Assembly: GCF_026547205.1 (NCBI RefSeq)
Contig: NZ_CP106877.1
Span: 2,196,771 to 2,260,770 of the forward strand
DNA length: 64,000 bases
Direction: 5' to 3'
From: Fervidibacillus halotolerans
Lineage (GTDB): Bacteria; Bacillota; Bacilli; Bacillales; Caldibacillaceae
Position numbers and translations under genes: made by a program. Positions 19,871 through 29,700 of this stretch are shown here, piece by piece; position 1 is the stretch's first letter; every line of letters begins with the position of its first letter. Below the pieces are notes generated by a model. The model saw nothing but the letters and a program-made list of their open reading frames with translations. It was not told the origin of the DNA and made no database searches.

Positions 19871-20530
19871 TTACCTGAATTTAAAACAAAATTACCTGAA
19901 TTCTATCAAAATTTACTTGAATTCAAAATAAATTTACCCGAATTCTTGTTCTATTTCCCTGAATTTCAAAAGATTTTACTCGAATTCCTGTTCTATTTCC
20001 ACGAATTTCATATGAATTTACTCGAATTTTTGTTCTATTTTCGAATTTCATATGAATTTGCCTGAATTCTAGTTCTATTCCCCTGAATTTCATATGAATT
20101 TGCCCGAATTCTAGTTCTATTTACCCGAATTTTAAATGATTTACCCGAATTCTTGTTTCGTTTACCCGAATTTCAAATGATTTTACCCGAATTCCTGGTC
20201 TATTTTCGAATTTCATATGAATTTGCCTGAATTCTAGTTCTATTCCCCTGAATTTCATATGAATTTGCCCGAATTCTAGTTCTATTTACCCGAATTTTAA
20301 ATGATTTACCCGAATTCTTGTTTCGTTTACCCGAATTTCAAATGATTTTACCCGAATTCTTGTTTCGTTTACCCGAATTTCAAATGATTTTACCCGAATT
20401 CTTGTTTCGTTTACTCGAATTCCGACCAATTTACCCAAATTCAAAACAAATTTCCTCGAATTCCATAAAACTTTACCCGAATTTAAATAAAATTCACCTG
20501 AATTCAAACAATAATTCCCCAGATTCAAAG
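19871..20530. repeat. 21-bp minisatellite, about 31 units, with an internal 165-bp duplication
   Basis: Units of the type TTTACCCGAATTCTTGTTTCG follow with a strict 21-base period: cores fall at 19877, 19898, 19919, 19940, 19961, 19982, 20003, 20024, with rare 19-20-base steps. Two unit types alternate in the middle. Bases ~20034-20191 recur almost unchanged ~165 bases later. Minus-strand reading gives seven-residue repeats (IRVNETR, IRVKSFE) without a credible start, so this is a DNA repeat and not a gene. It fills the hpf-ggt spacer. Confidence 0.95.
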
Positions 20531-20564
20531 AAATGTGTGCATACTTCCTTTGATTGAACAAAAT

Positions 20565-20598
20565 TAAAACCCCTGCAATATTGATCATCGCAGGGGTT
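20565..20598 (-). terminator. hpf terminator
   Basis: AACCCCTGC pairs with GCAGGGGTT, followed on the minus strand by TTTTAATTTTG. It lies 15 bases after the hpf stop. Confidence 0.88.
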
Positions 20599-20612
20599 GG
20601 GCTAGACTCAAG

Positions 20613-21158
20613 TTAGTTCGTTTCGATCAGACCATATTTTCCGTCTTTTCGTTTATAAACGATGTTTGTCGAATTCGTTTCAGCATCAGTATATACGAAG
20701 AAGTTGTGACCGAGCATATTCATTTGTAAAACAGCTTCTTCACTATCCATCGGTTTTAAATCAAATCGTTTCACACGAACGATTTCAATTTCTTCTTCCT
20801 TCTTTTCTGCTTCGGTAGACGTCGGACCGTTCACAAACACATCCTTCATTCCCGTCTCCCGAACTTTCCGATTAATTTTCGTTTTATGTTTACGAATTTG
20901 TCTTTCTAATTTATCAGTTATTAAATCGATGCCAGCATACATATCTTCGTTCATTTCTTCCGCCCGTAACGTAATGTATTTAAGCGGAATCGTCACTTCT
21001 ACTTTTGTTTTTTTGTCAGGATATACTTTTAAATTGACATGTACGTTCGCATCCGGAGTTTCAGTAAAGTATTTTTCTAATTTAGAAATCTTCTTTTCCG
21101 TATAGTCCCGTAAAGCCGGAGTTACTTCAATTTTCTCTCCACGTACAACGTATCTCAT
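20613..21158 (-). CDS. hpf: Long ribosome hibernation promoting factor
   Basis: 181 residues. The N-terminal HPF/RaiA domain (about 1-100) is followed by a linker and the C-terminal dimerisation domain ([20 protein letters not shown], ending [11 protein letters not shown]) that defines the long form. It dimerises 70S ribosomes into 100S particles in stationary phase or stress. Strong AAAGGAGGAG before the ATG. The place between secA and fliT matches yvyD of B. subtilis, which is under sigma-B and sigma-H control; a sigma-H-like site is seen here. Confidence 0.96.
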   Translation of the reverse strand: MRYVVRGEKIEVTPALRDYTEKKISKLEKYFTETPDANVHVNLKVYPDKKTKVEVTIPLKYITLRAEEMNEDMYAGIDLITDKLERQIRKHKTKINRKVRETGMKDVFVNGPTSTEAEKKEEEIEIVRVKRFDLKPMDSEEAVLQMNMLGHNFFVYTDAETNSTNIVYKRKDGKYGLIETN

Positions 21159-21192
21159 GTGCGAACTCCTCCTTTATTATAACTATATATAT

Positions 21193-21222
21193 TATTTCTC
21201 TTTTGAATGCATAAAATCCTTC
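21193..21222 (-). promoter_or_regulatory. Sigma-H-like promoter of hpf
   Basis: On the minus strand GAAGGATTT fits the -35 pattern RNAGGAWWW exactly. After 12 bases AGAGAAATA differs from the -10 pattern RNNGAATWW at one position. It lies 35-64 bases before the hpf start. hpf is a known sigma-H target in B. subtilis. Confidence 0.45.
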
Positions 21223-21310
21223 TTTTCAAACTGAAAAATTTGTCGAATTTTCGAATGTTGTCTTGAATCATGATTTATAGAGTTTCATTTCTTCATTTGG
21301 GCAGTAATTC

Positions 21311-21432
21311 TGGGTCAAGGTTCCGGTTCCTTTTTCCCAATTGGGCCAAGGTTCCTGTCCCCTCGGCCCAGTAAGGTTCCTGTCCCCTCCCAAAAAGTGG
21401 TGGGTCGAGGTTCCTGTCCCCCCGACCCACTT
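21311..21432. repeat. Cluster D of GGTTCC repeats, ending at the fliT stop
   Basis: Two full copies near 21311 and 21342, a fragment near 21373, and a GTGGGTCGAGG...CCCGACCCAC hairpin at about 21397-21430 that ends at the fliT stop. Here the core has shifted from GGTTCCGGTTCC towards GGTTCCTGTCCCC. The last hairpin may terminate the flaG-fliDST transcript. Confidence 0.88.
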
Positions 21433-21779
21433 TATTTTTTTTTGTCGTAGAAGATGCCGTCTGTTTGGAGTTGTGCGTATGGATTTACGTATTTTTGTTG
21501 TACCTTTTTTTGTTGGCGGACCTTTTCTAATTCGGATCGGATATTGTTTTTTTCCTCCGACATTAGCCTTACTAATTTTTCATTTAGTTTCATCACTTGT
21601 TCAGCTAGTTGTTTTTCCCCACGTGAAAAAGGAGGTGCGATTTGCTTTAGCACCTCTTCCCGTTTTTCAAACAGTTCGTTCATCCGTTGAATCGTTTCAT
21701 CACGGTGGTTGGCGTCGCTTTCTTCCAACAACCGAATCAATTCCGCAGTGAGTAAATAAAATTGTTTAAGGGGATTCAT
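21432..21779 (-). CDS. fliT: Flagellar export chaperone FliT
   Basis: 115 residues, almost wholly alpha-helical (LLTAELIRLLEESD, IQRMNELFEKREEVLKQI, LVRLMSEEKNNIRSEL), matching B. subtilis FliT in length. It is expected to chaperone the cap protein FliD. ATG 21779 overlaps the fliS stop by one base (TGATG), so translation is coupled. The longer upstream frame is rejected because it runs inside fliS. Confidence 0.88.
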   Translation of the reverse strand: MNPLKQFYLLTAELIRLLEESDANHRDETIQRMNELFEKREEVLKQIAPPFSRGEKQLAEQVMKLNEKLVRLMSEEKNNIRSELEKVRQQKKVQQKYVNPYAQLQTDGIFYDKKK

Positions 21780-22180
21780 CACGCTTGGCCGCCTTTGTCG
21801 TGCATTTGTTTTCGATTGATTTGAATGACTTGTTTCCACGTATCGCGAAATTCAGTAATAATCGATTCCGCCTCTTCTAAACTTTGCACGCTATTTTTTA
21901 CATTGGCTTCTATAAGTTTCGACCGAACAAAATCATACAGTGGCAACATTTGATGAGAAATTTCAATGTCCATGTTCAAAGTACTCATGAGTTCGGAAAT
22001 AATGTCTTGGGCCTTTTGAATATTTTTATTTTTTTCCTCGATGTTATTGTCGTCTAGAGCTTTCTTAGCCAATTGGATGAATTTTAAACAACCGTTGTAA
22101 AGCATTAGGGTGAGTTCTCCTGGGGTGGCAGTATTTACGGAATTCGTTTGGTATGCTTGATACGGATTTTGGATCGCCAT
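21779..22180 (-). CDS. fliS: Flagellin chaperone FliS
   Basis: 133 residues. The N-terminus MAIQNPYQAYQTNSVNTATP and GELTLMLYNGCLKFIQLAKK are close to B. subtilis FliS. It binds the flagellin C-terminus in the cytosol and, in B. subtilis, also assists FliW release. The second of two tandem ATGs (22180) is used for its spacing to AAAGG and for agreement with the family. Confidence 0.95.
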   Translation of the reverse strand: MAIQNPYQAYQTNSVNTATPGELTLMLYNGCLKFIQLAKKALDDNNIEEKNKNIQKAQDIISELMSTLNMDIEISHQMLPLYDFVRSKLIEANVKNSVQSLEEAESIITEFRDTWKQVIQINRKQMHDKGGQA

Positions 22181-22321
22181 CATATCCACCTTTCCTTATT
22201 AAAAAATCATTTAAAATTAGTTTCCGATTTTTTCTAAAATGGTACGGCATGAAAAAAGGGAAGAAAATGGACACGAAAGATTTCAAATCATAACGGTTTT
22301 CCATTCCTCGTCCATTTTCGA

Positions 22322-24421
22322 TTAAGAGAAGAACAATTGTGCCAAGTAGGCAGCTTGACTATTCGCATTTTGTATAGCCGTTTCCATCGCTGCAAATTGA
22401 TTATAATACCTCGTTTCTAAAACGGTCAACCGATCTTCAAAGGCTTCAATTCGGTCTTCAAGGACGTCCAACTGTTTTCCAATCGTAAATTGGTGGTTGA
22501 CGGAAAAGGTATTCCCTGCACGTTCTTTCAATAAATCCATCGTCGCATTGACTTGATCCGTCAGACGCCTGATAATTCCCTTCTGGCTATCCGATTCCCC
22601 GGTTCCAATAAACAATTTTTCAATCGATTCAGGATCTTTTTCAATCGCTTCTTTCAAAGCGGTCTCATTAATTTCCAATTTTCCGCTTAAATAATTGGTT
22701 GTCGTTGTAATCCCAATGGCAGAAAGGGAACGCAATGTCGGATCCATATCATCTTGGGTAACCGGCGAATAAATGCTTGTTCGGCTATTTGTAATAAAGC
22801 TGGAAAGGATCGAATCGTTCCGAAGCAGACCGCTTTTTGCCATTTCCTCCCATTTTTCCTGTTGGCTTTCCGTTAATTGCTCCCGCTCATCATCTGTGAG
22901 AGGTAAGTAGTCTTTGTACTTCGGTTCATTGAGTTTTTCTTCAATTTTTTCAATCAGTTCATTATATTTTTCTACAAAGCTTTTAATATTTTCAAATAAT
23001 GTTTCCGTATCATCGTTAACATTTACGGTAATCCGTTCACCTGTGTCATTTCCATCTTCACCGATCGTCGTATTTTTCAACGTAAAGGTAACACCGTTCA
23101 TAGAAAATGCATTCGATGTCCGTTCGGTACGCAAACCGTTGATTTCAAAGATGGCATTTTTCCCGTCCTCATACGTACCACTTTCAAATTGTAACAATTT
23201 ATTTATAAAAGCGCCTTCTAATTCGATATCTGAATCGCTCGAATTTAAATTGCCCGTTTCGTTTCGCGTAATCGTCATTTGACCGGTAAAGGAATCATAG
23301 TACATCGTGACACCTGCATCACTACCATTCACACGGGATATAACACTGTTTAACGATTCGGCACCTTGGATAAAAAATGTCTCCTTATTCTGGCTACCAT
23401 CGGTGTTATACGTCGTAAGATCGAAGGAAGTGTAATATTGCTTAGACGTGATTTTTATATCCAATTTCGGCTGATCCTCATCATCTTCAGAAGAGCCATA
23501 TTTAGCCATTTCTTCTTGCACTAACGATTTAAAATCGTCGTTGAACGTAATTTTTCCGGTCGAGTAGTCAATGGTGCCGACCGTCGTGGAATTGTAAAGA
23601 AGGGAATTCCCACTCGTCGTCAATGTTTTATCTCCCATCGTAATCGACACAGAGTCTTCTTTAAGTGCCCCTCGAAGTGTGATGGAAGTCGTATCTTCCG
23701 TGATCGTTTTCGTTTCAATCCTTTGATTAGTTACATAGTCAACTTTAATGGTGCTATTCTTATCAATAGTATTTTTAAAGGTCAGTTCGCCTGTTGCTGT
23801 GTTGACCAACACTTGATTGTCAGCCAAACCTTCCGATGGCATCGATGTAACGACTTCATACCGTTTTCCGTTCACTTTGACAGATAAGTTTGCTGCATCG
23901 ATGATTTCTGTTCCTGCTTCCAATTCTAGACTAAAGGAGGTTCCTGCATCTTTCACAATAATCGATTTTGTTTCGACACTTCCCTCTCGCCAATCGGTAA
24001 AACCGGTATAGGCGAAATTGTCTTTTTCCGCATACAAACCGTTACTTGGATTAAAATTTTCATTTGTCGAAATTGCGCCTGCATTCACATAATAGGCGGC
24101 ACGTGCTAATTGGGAAATATTCGAAATCGTATACGTTCCCTTTCCAGCTCCACTAGCTACGGTCGCTGAAACAAGGGATTCATTCGTACTTGTCACCGAA
24201 CGGGTCCGATAAAAGGAACTGAGCCGCATATTCGTTAATTCCGAACGGAAATTTAAAAGTTCCGTATTCATTTCCCGATATGCGTCCCGCTTCCACTCGA
24301 GCAATGTTTTATCTTGCTTCATTTTATCTAACGGAATGCTTTCCGCTTTGATCAAATTTTCCACAATTTCGTCGATGTTCATCCCACTGGCAAGCCCTGT
24401 AACACGCATCACCATATCCAT
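22322..24421 (-). CDS. fliD: Flagellar filament cap protein FliD (enlarged)
   Basis: 699 residues, about 200 longer than B. subtilis FliD. The N-terminal domain (RVTGLASGMNIDEIVENLIK, KAESIPLDKMKQDK) and the C-terminal coiled region (RIEAFEDRLTVLETRYYNQFAAMETAI) are conserved. The extra length is in the middle, rich in T, S, N and D (about residues 110-400), where the exposed cap domains lie. It caps the growing filament and folds flagellin into place. ATG 24421 follows AAGGG; an ATG two codons later (MVMRVTG) matches the family start and is the alternative. Confidence 0.93.
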   Translation of the reverse strand: MDMVMRVTGLASGMNIDEIVENLIKAESIPLDKMKQDKTLLEWKRDAYREMNTELLNFRSELTNMRLSSFYRTRSVTSTNESLVSATVASGAGKGTYTISNISQLARAAYYVNAGAISTNENFNPSNGLYAEKDNFAYTGFTDWREGSVETKSIIVKDAGTSFSLELEAGTEIIDAANLSVKVNGKRYEVVTSMPSEGLADNQVLVNTATGELTFKNTIDKNSTIKVDYVTNQRIETKTITEDTTSITLRGALKEDSVSITMGDKTLTTSGNSLLYNSTTVGTIDYSTGKITFNDDFKSLVQEEMAKYGSSEDDEDQPKLDIKITSKQYYTSFDLTTYNTDGSQNKETFFIQGAESLNSVISRVNGSDAGVTMYYDSFTGQMTITRNETGNLNSSDSDIELEGAFINKLLQFESGTYEDGKNAIFEINGLRTERTSNAFSMNGVTFTLKNTTIGEDGNDTGERITVNVNDDTETLFENIKSFVEKYNELIEKIEEKLNEPKYKDYLPLTDDEREQLTESQQEKWEEMAKSGLLRNDSILSSFITNSRTSIYSPVTQDDMDPTLRSLSAIGITTTTNYLSGKLEINETALKEAIEKDPESIEKLFIGTGESDSQKGIIRRLTDQVNATMDLLKERAGNTFSVNHQFTIGKQLDVLEDRIEAFEDRLTVLETRYYNQFAAMETAIQNANSQAAYLAQLFFS

Positions 24422-24507
24422 TCACTTCCCTTCTACAGCCATTTGGAGAATTTGTCCCTCGTTGTTACGTTCATTATACGATATTTTCAACGTGAAAGGG
24501 ATTTTAC

Positions 24508-24879
24508 TTAAATCTTTTTGTCCACGATAATGCCCAATTGCTCTGCCATCGCCGCGTATAAATCGAGTAATTTTTTCGGCGGAATTTCTTTAATCACTTC
24601 TTTCGTGTTGTCATCAATAATGGTAACATAATATTCGTTTAATTTTTCATGCAGTTCAAATTTCAACGAGGTATGTACTGGTGTTAAAAATTCATTTAAT
24701 CCATTCACCAGTTCCTTGATTTGCTTTTTATTTTCCGACTGCAAATAACCTTTCATTTCCTTTTGTTCTTTGTCCGTCAAATACTCCAATTTCTCTTGTA
24801 ATTCAGTCCCTTTTCCTTCCGAGCGTACACCTGGCATGGTCGTTATAACATGTTGTTGGGAAGAGACTTTTTCGATCAT
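24508..24879 (-). CDS. flaG: FlaG family flagellar protein
   Basis: 123 residues, called yvyC in B. subtilis. A variable N-terminal half is followed by the FlaG domain: LNEFLTPVHTSLKFELHEKL, YYVTIIDDNTKEVIKEIPPK and KLLDLYAAMAEQLGI. FlaG influences filament length in other bacteria; its exact role in bacilli is less clear. It heads flaG-fliD-fliS-fliT behind its own sigma-D promoter. The second ATG (24879) is chosen, 7 bases from GGGGGG. Confidence 0.9.
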   Translation of the reverse strand: MIEKVSSQQHVITTMPGVRSEGKGTELQEKLEYLTDKEQKEMKGYLQSENKKQIKELVNGLNEFLTPVHTSLKFELHEKLNEYYVTIIDDNTKEVIKEIPPKKLLDLYAAMAEQLGIIVDKKI

Positions 24880-24953
24880 CATTGATCCCCCCTACATGCA
24901 GATTAAAAAAATTTTAGATTTCGGTTCCGTACCTTCGTGTTACTCTACCGTAT

Positions 24954-24980
24954 ATATCGACAAAAACACATGATTCTTTA
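24954..24980 (-). promoter_or_regulatory. Sigma-D promoter of flaG-fliD-fliS-fliT
   Basis: On the minus strand TAAA, 15 bases, then GTCGATAT, against the consensus TAAA-N15-GCCGATAT. It lies 75 bases before flaG. The rest of the 24.98-25.30 kb gap has only short frames without ribosome sites and no recognisable gene. Confidence 0.75.
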
Positions 24981-25301
24981 GGTTTTTATTCGGTAATTAC
25001 TCGTAAATCACGATCCGGATTTGTTTTTTATATATAGAAAAGTGGTCAAGTCATCCCTTGAATGGGTGCCATTTATCCACTGCTTTTCCAACAAAAAACG
25101 ATTTACTAAGCATTCTACCGTTTTCGACAAATTTACAAATATGCAAGCCAACAATATGGGGGTTTTTTCGACATTGGTTGAATTTGCATACGTTTTCATC
25201 GATAGTCAAAAATTTTGCGGTTACAATTTGGATATTTGACAGATAAACATTCACTAATCCCAAAAAAGGCAAAAAAATGTATTTCTTTCTATCACTTCAT
25301 C

Positions 25302-25334
25302 AAAAAAGGGCCGAGGTATCCATAACCTCAACCC
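25302..25334 (-). terminator. Terminator overlapping the MFS gene stop
   Basis: On the minus strand GGGTTGAGG pairs with CCTCGGCCC and runs into TTTTTT. The TGA stop is part of the stem. The sequence looks like a diverged member of the GGTTCC repeat family. Confidence 0.75.
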
Positions 25335-26530
25335 ACAAATTTGTTTCGACCGGAACTAGCTCCGAAGATCATGACGAGAATATTTACGATCAATAAGGTG
25401 ACTAAAGGCCACGTCCAAGATCCGGTTAGATCAAACAAAGAGCCGATCAAAATCGGACCGAACGCCGCAAGAACATACCCGAACGATTGGGCCATTCCGG
25501 ATAACTCAGCCGATTGCCTTGCATTCCGAGCGCGCATACCGATAAAAGAAAGGGCAAGGGCAAAGGATCCATTTAATCCAAATCCAATGAGACTGATTAA
25601 AAGAACGAGTATCGGATAAGTGGTTGGTATAAGTAATCCGCCATAACCAACCAAAGATAAAATACTTAGTAATACGACAAACACCGATTGGGACCGGAAT
25701 TTTGCCGCAATCATCGGCACGAAAAAGCTAGCGGGTAAACCGATAAGTTGGGATAGGGAAAGAAGCCATCCCGCTGTACCCAAATCGAGTCCGTGATGAT
25801 GGAGGATTTCCGGAAGCCAAGCTACTGTTACATAAAATAAAAAGGATTGTAACCCGGTAAACAGAGCAATTTGCCACGCTAAAGACGAACGCCAAATATT
25901 TGTATCCATTCGTTCCGTTCGGGTGACTGGTTCCCCCGTGACTTCAGAAAATCGGGACAGATACACCCAAAGAAAAACGGCGATCACCGCAGGGATTACC
26001 CACACGACAAGGGCCGTTTTCCATCCGTAACCGAGACCGGATGCAATCGGAATGCTCACGCCAGATGCGGCTGCGGCAAAAATCCCCATTGCCGTCGTAT
26101 AAATGCTTGTCATCAATCCTACTTTCAACGGGAACTTCTCCTTTACAATCACCGGCAAAAGGACATTACTAATCGCGATTCCAATTCCGATAAAAAGGGT
26201 CCCGAAAAAGAGGAAAAAGGCAGACGTGACCGAACGGGTCAAAATACCGAACACTAAAAGGATCAGCCCAAAAAGAATCGTCCGTTCATTTCCAAAATAT
26301 CTAGAAATACTCGGTACGATAGGTGATACAACGGCAAAGGCAACTAACGGTAAACTCGTTAAAAGCCCTGCCGCAAAATGGGACAGATGTAAATCCTCTT
26401 GAATCATCCCGACGATCGGTCCGACAGAAGTAATCGCCGGACGTAAATTAAAAGCAACAAAAAGAATACCCGAAATTAAAAAGAATACATAGGTCGATTT
26501 ATGATGAGTAATTGATTTTTCTATGCCCAC
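25328..26530 (-). CDS. MFS transporter, CynX/NimT type
   Basis: 400 residues, twelve hydrophobic segments. LRPAITSVGPIVGMIQEDLH near the N-terminus is the hallmark of the CynX/NimT branch (cyanate or nitroimidazole-type substrates; relatives include YycB). GTG 26530 lies 7 bases after TGAGGGGAG and gives a short cytoplasmic lead (GIEKSITHHKS) before the first helix; an open frame upstream adds 18 implausible residues. It sits between flaG and the glycan enzyme, but nothing in it points to glycan transport. Its presence may only mean that this is an insertion hotspot. Confidence 0.85.
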   Translation of the reverse strand: MGIEKSITHHKSTYVFFLISGILFVAFNLRPAITSVGPIVGMIQEDLHLSHFAAGLLTSLPLVAFAVVSPIVPSISRYFGNERTILFGLILLVFGILTRSVTSAFFLFFGTLFIGIGIAISNVLLPVIVKEKFPLKVGLMTSIYTTAMGIFAAAASGVSIPIASGLGYGWKTALVVWVIPAVIAVFLWVYLSRFSEVTGEPVTRTERMDTNIWRSSLAWQIALFTGLQSFLFYVTVAWLPEILHHHGLDLGTAGWLLSLSQLIGLPASFFVPMIAAKFRSQSVFVVLLSILSLVGYGGLLIPTTYPILVLLISLIGFGLNGSFALALSFIGMRARNARQSAELSGMAQSFGYVLAAFGPILIGSLFDLTGSWTWPLVTLLIVNILVMIFGASSGRNKFVG

Positions 26531-26728
26531 AAAAAAAGCTCCCCTCAACGTAATTTCATTGATGAAAATAATGCGCAGTTCCAATAACCATTTTTCGAAA
26601 AAAAGCGCAATATATACTATATCATAAAATAATAGGTGGGGGGAGGGGAGAAAAAGGTTAAATAGAACGGAAATTTTTAAGTATTCTTGATCTCTCCTTT
26701 AAAAATAAAGATATAAATAAAATAATCA

Positions 26729-29700
26729 TCATTTCCGGTCTTCTTTAGTATAAATTGTAATCTCCTTATTTTTTTTGAGTTTCAAATATATCTTTCCATT
26801 CATTTTTAGCTTATAATATCTATCTTTATCTCTATATTTTATAATTTTTGCAGGGTTTCCTCCTACTACAGTAAAGGGAGGAACATCCTTCGTAACAACT
26901 GCTCCCATTGCAATCACTGCTCCCTCACCAATGGTTACTCCTGGTGCGATCGATACATTTGCTCCAATCCATACATTTTCGCTAATGATAACCTTTCTTA
27001 AAATATTTTTTCCATCATAAGGAATACTTTCTAAATCAGGGCTATCATAGTTATGGTTACTTGTTAAAATGGTTACTCTCGGTCCAATAATAGTCCCTTT
27101 TCCAATCAATAAACCACCTTGTGCAAAAATATAAGCATCGGGTCCAATGTATACGTTATCCCCGATTTCTATATTCTGACTCATAAAAAACGTTCCTTTA
27201 TGAATTTCAACGTTTTTTCCTATTTTTTTAAACGGTAACTGTAATCCACCAATATTACTTTTTTGTATTTTTTTGTTTAGTTTGCTTTTAATTATTTTTA
27301 ATGAATGAATAATTTTTGGTTTGTATTTTTCCTTACCATTTTTGATTTGATGAACAACCTTTTGATAATGATTTTCAATATATTTGACTAACTTTAATAC
27401 CTTTTTCACCGTAACATCATCAGTAGGAATGACATATTCTAAACAATCAATCGACTTGGCGAAATCAATACATTTCCCACGGTAAGCTAAAGAGATAAAA
27501 GGGACGTTCGCAGATGCAGATAAAATATTTGCATGAAGCTTAAAGTTAATGGTCATATAACTTTCACTAATTAATTTTTGTAAAGCATCAGCATCATATA
27601 CTTCAGAAATCACTTTACATTTTTCATCATTTATTTTCTTCCCTAATCGTAATACTGCAGGAATGTCTTCTTTCCATATTGGGTATATTACTATGGAATA
27701 ACCTTTAGAAATTAATAACTTGGCTATCTTTACTAATTCTTGTTCAACAGCTTGTTCATTTTTACCAAACACATTATTGTAAGAAGTTCCCCAATTTATT
27801 AAAATTTGATGATTTTTCTTTTTTTCAAAATGACTTTCTTTAAGAAATTCATCTGCATAAACTAATGCCGGATCACCGATTTCATCTATCGTATTTTTTA
27901 CACCAATATTTAATAAGGCATTTTTCGAAAACGGTCCTCTTACACTGAGATAATCAAATTTTTCAAATATATTTCTATACTGATTTGCTATTTGTTCAGA
28001 TAAGGCAATTGATTGAAGATGATGGCTTTTAAAGAATCCATCTATTCCCGTTCCCCAAGATACAACCGGAATATTTTTGTTGATTGCTTCCGTACAAATA
28101 TTCAACCAATATGGTATATGTAATAAAGATCCTCCCCCTAAAACAACTAAATCGTAATCTGAAGCATTATATTGATAACCTGGTTCCGTCGAAAAAGCAT
28201 CAATTTGGACATTTTCAGATTGGTTACTATAACGTTTAAACATCTTTTCAAATAGTTGAAACAATACTTCATCCCCTATATTTTGTTGCCCTAACCAACC
28301 AAGATACAAGATTTTCTTTTTTTTACTAATTGTAGGTGTTTCATCCTTCAAATGAAATTCTCTTAATTTCCTTTCTATTTCTTCCTTCAGCTCTCGTTCA
28401 TCTGTGAATGTCAAAACCTTTTTGTATAATTGAACAGCTTCTTCAGTTTCACCTTGTTGTTCTTTTAAATAGGCTAAATTATATAGGCAATCGACATGGG
28501 TTGGATCGATCTCCAATCCTTTTTCTAATACGTTTTTTGCTTCTTCCATTCGTTGCAATTGGATGTAAATAACTGCTTGAATCGAGTAGAGATCGACATC
28601 AGTTGGGACGAGTTTTAATGCTTCTTCGACGATTGATAAAGCTTCTTTCCATAAACCTTGTGTAAGGAGAACGTCGATTTGTCCTTTTATTTTTTCCAGT
28701 TGTTTTTGTAATTCATCCTTTTTCTTTGTGACCTCAGTTAAAAGAAGTTCAATGCCTTTTTTCATCACCGGATATGCTTCTAACGCTTTTCGTAAATATC
28801 GAATGTATAATGCATCACTTTTCCCCTTCTGTTCTTCGGCTCTTAAAAGAAAGATGAAAAACTGATCTTCATCGCGATTCACATCATAAATTCGTTCTTC
28901 TTCAATCAAACTTGGGTGATAAATCTGTTTAACGTAATATTTTCCTTCTTGCAAATATCGTTGAAAGAAATAGGCATATTCCTTTTCCGGTATTCGGTCT
29001 AAAAGGAAAGAAAAACGCAATAAAGGTTTATGAATCCTTGCCTTTTTCAAATTTTCTTCAAAAGGAAAGTGATCGATATAATCCCGAATTCGTTCATCTA
29101 AGTCGTTATATTTTTTGGATAAAAATTCAATATATTTCATCAAATGCGATTCTTGTACGTTAGATAATAAATTGGATAACGGATATTTTTTTTGCAACAA
29201 ATAATAGATGAGATCCCCATAATAATCTGGTAAGTTGGAAAAATTCATTTTTTCAATAGACGATAGCCATTCCGTTACACTTTGCCTTCCCTTTCCCACG
29301 GCCATTCGTATTTTATTTAAAAGACTATATTGATCATTACCGTCAGAAAAGACTTCTGCAATTTTCCAGTTATTTTGTTCGTCTTTCTCGTTTAATCGAA
29401 TCGCCTCTAACTGTGCATAAAGGATGTTACGATCTTTTTCAGAACATTTTCGATCAGCGAATTCCTTTAAACCATGTAGGTCTTCCGATTCCACATATGC
29501 ATGAACGATCAACGGAATTAGTTTTGACAGAAAAGACATATCTTTCATTTTCGAAAGATATTCCTTTATTTTTTCATATTCCTTCTCTCGTATGAATAAC
29601 TGAAATAAATTATAGTATGCTTCGTCAACAAAGCTGATCGTAGAATGGATTATCGTTAAATCAATATGTTCTTTTGCATTATTCACTAAATGAATATAAG

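Noticed and set aside
19871-20530. CRISPR array or replication origin
   Set aside because: No unique spacers; units are contiguous. No dnaA or DnaA-box pattern.
20286-20588. 100-codon minus-strand frame with seven-residue repeats
   Set aside because: It is the 21-bp minisatellite read as protein (21 is a multiple of three); no ribosome site.
11711-21432. CRISPR array
   Set aside because: Repeat units are palindromic, irregularly spaced, in separate clusters, and no cas gene is present.
25021-25272. Short frames on both strands between flaG and the MFS gene
   Set aside because: Mirror frames in AT-rich DNA; no start signals.
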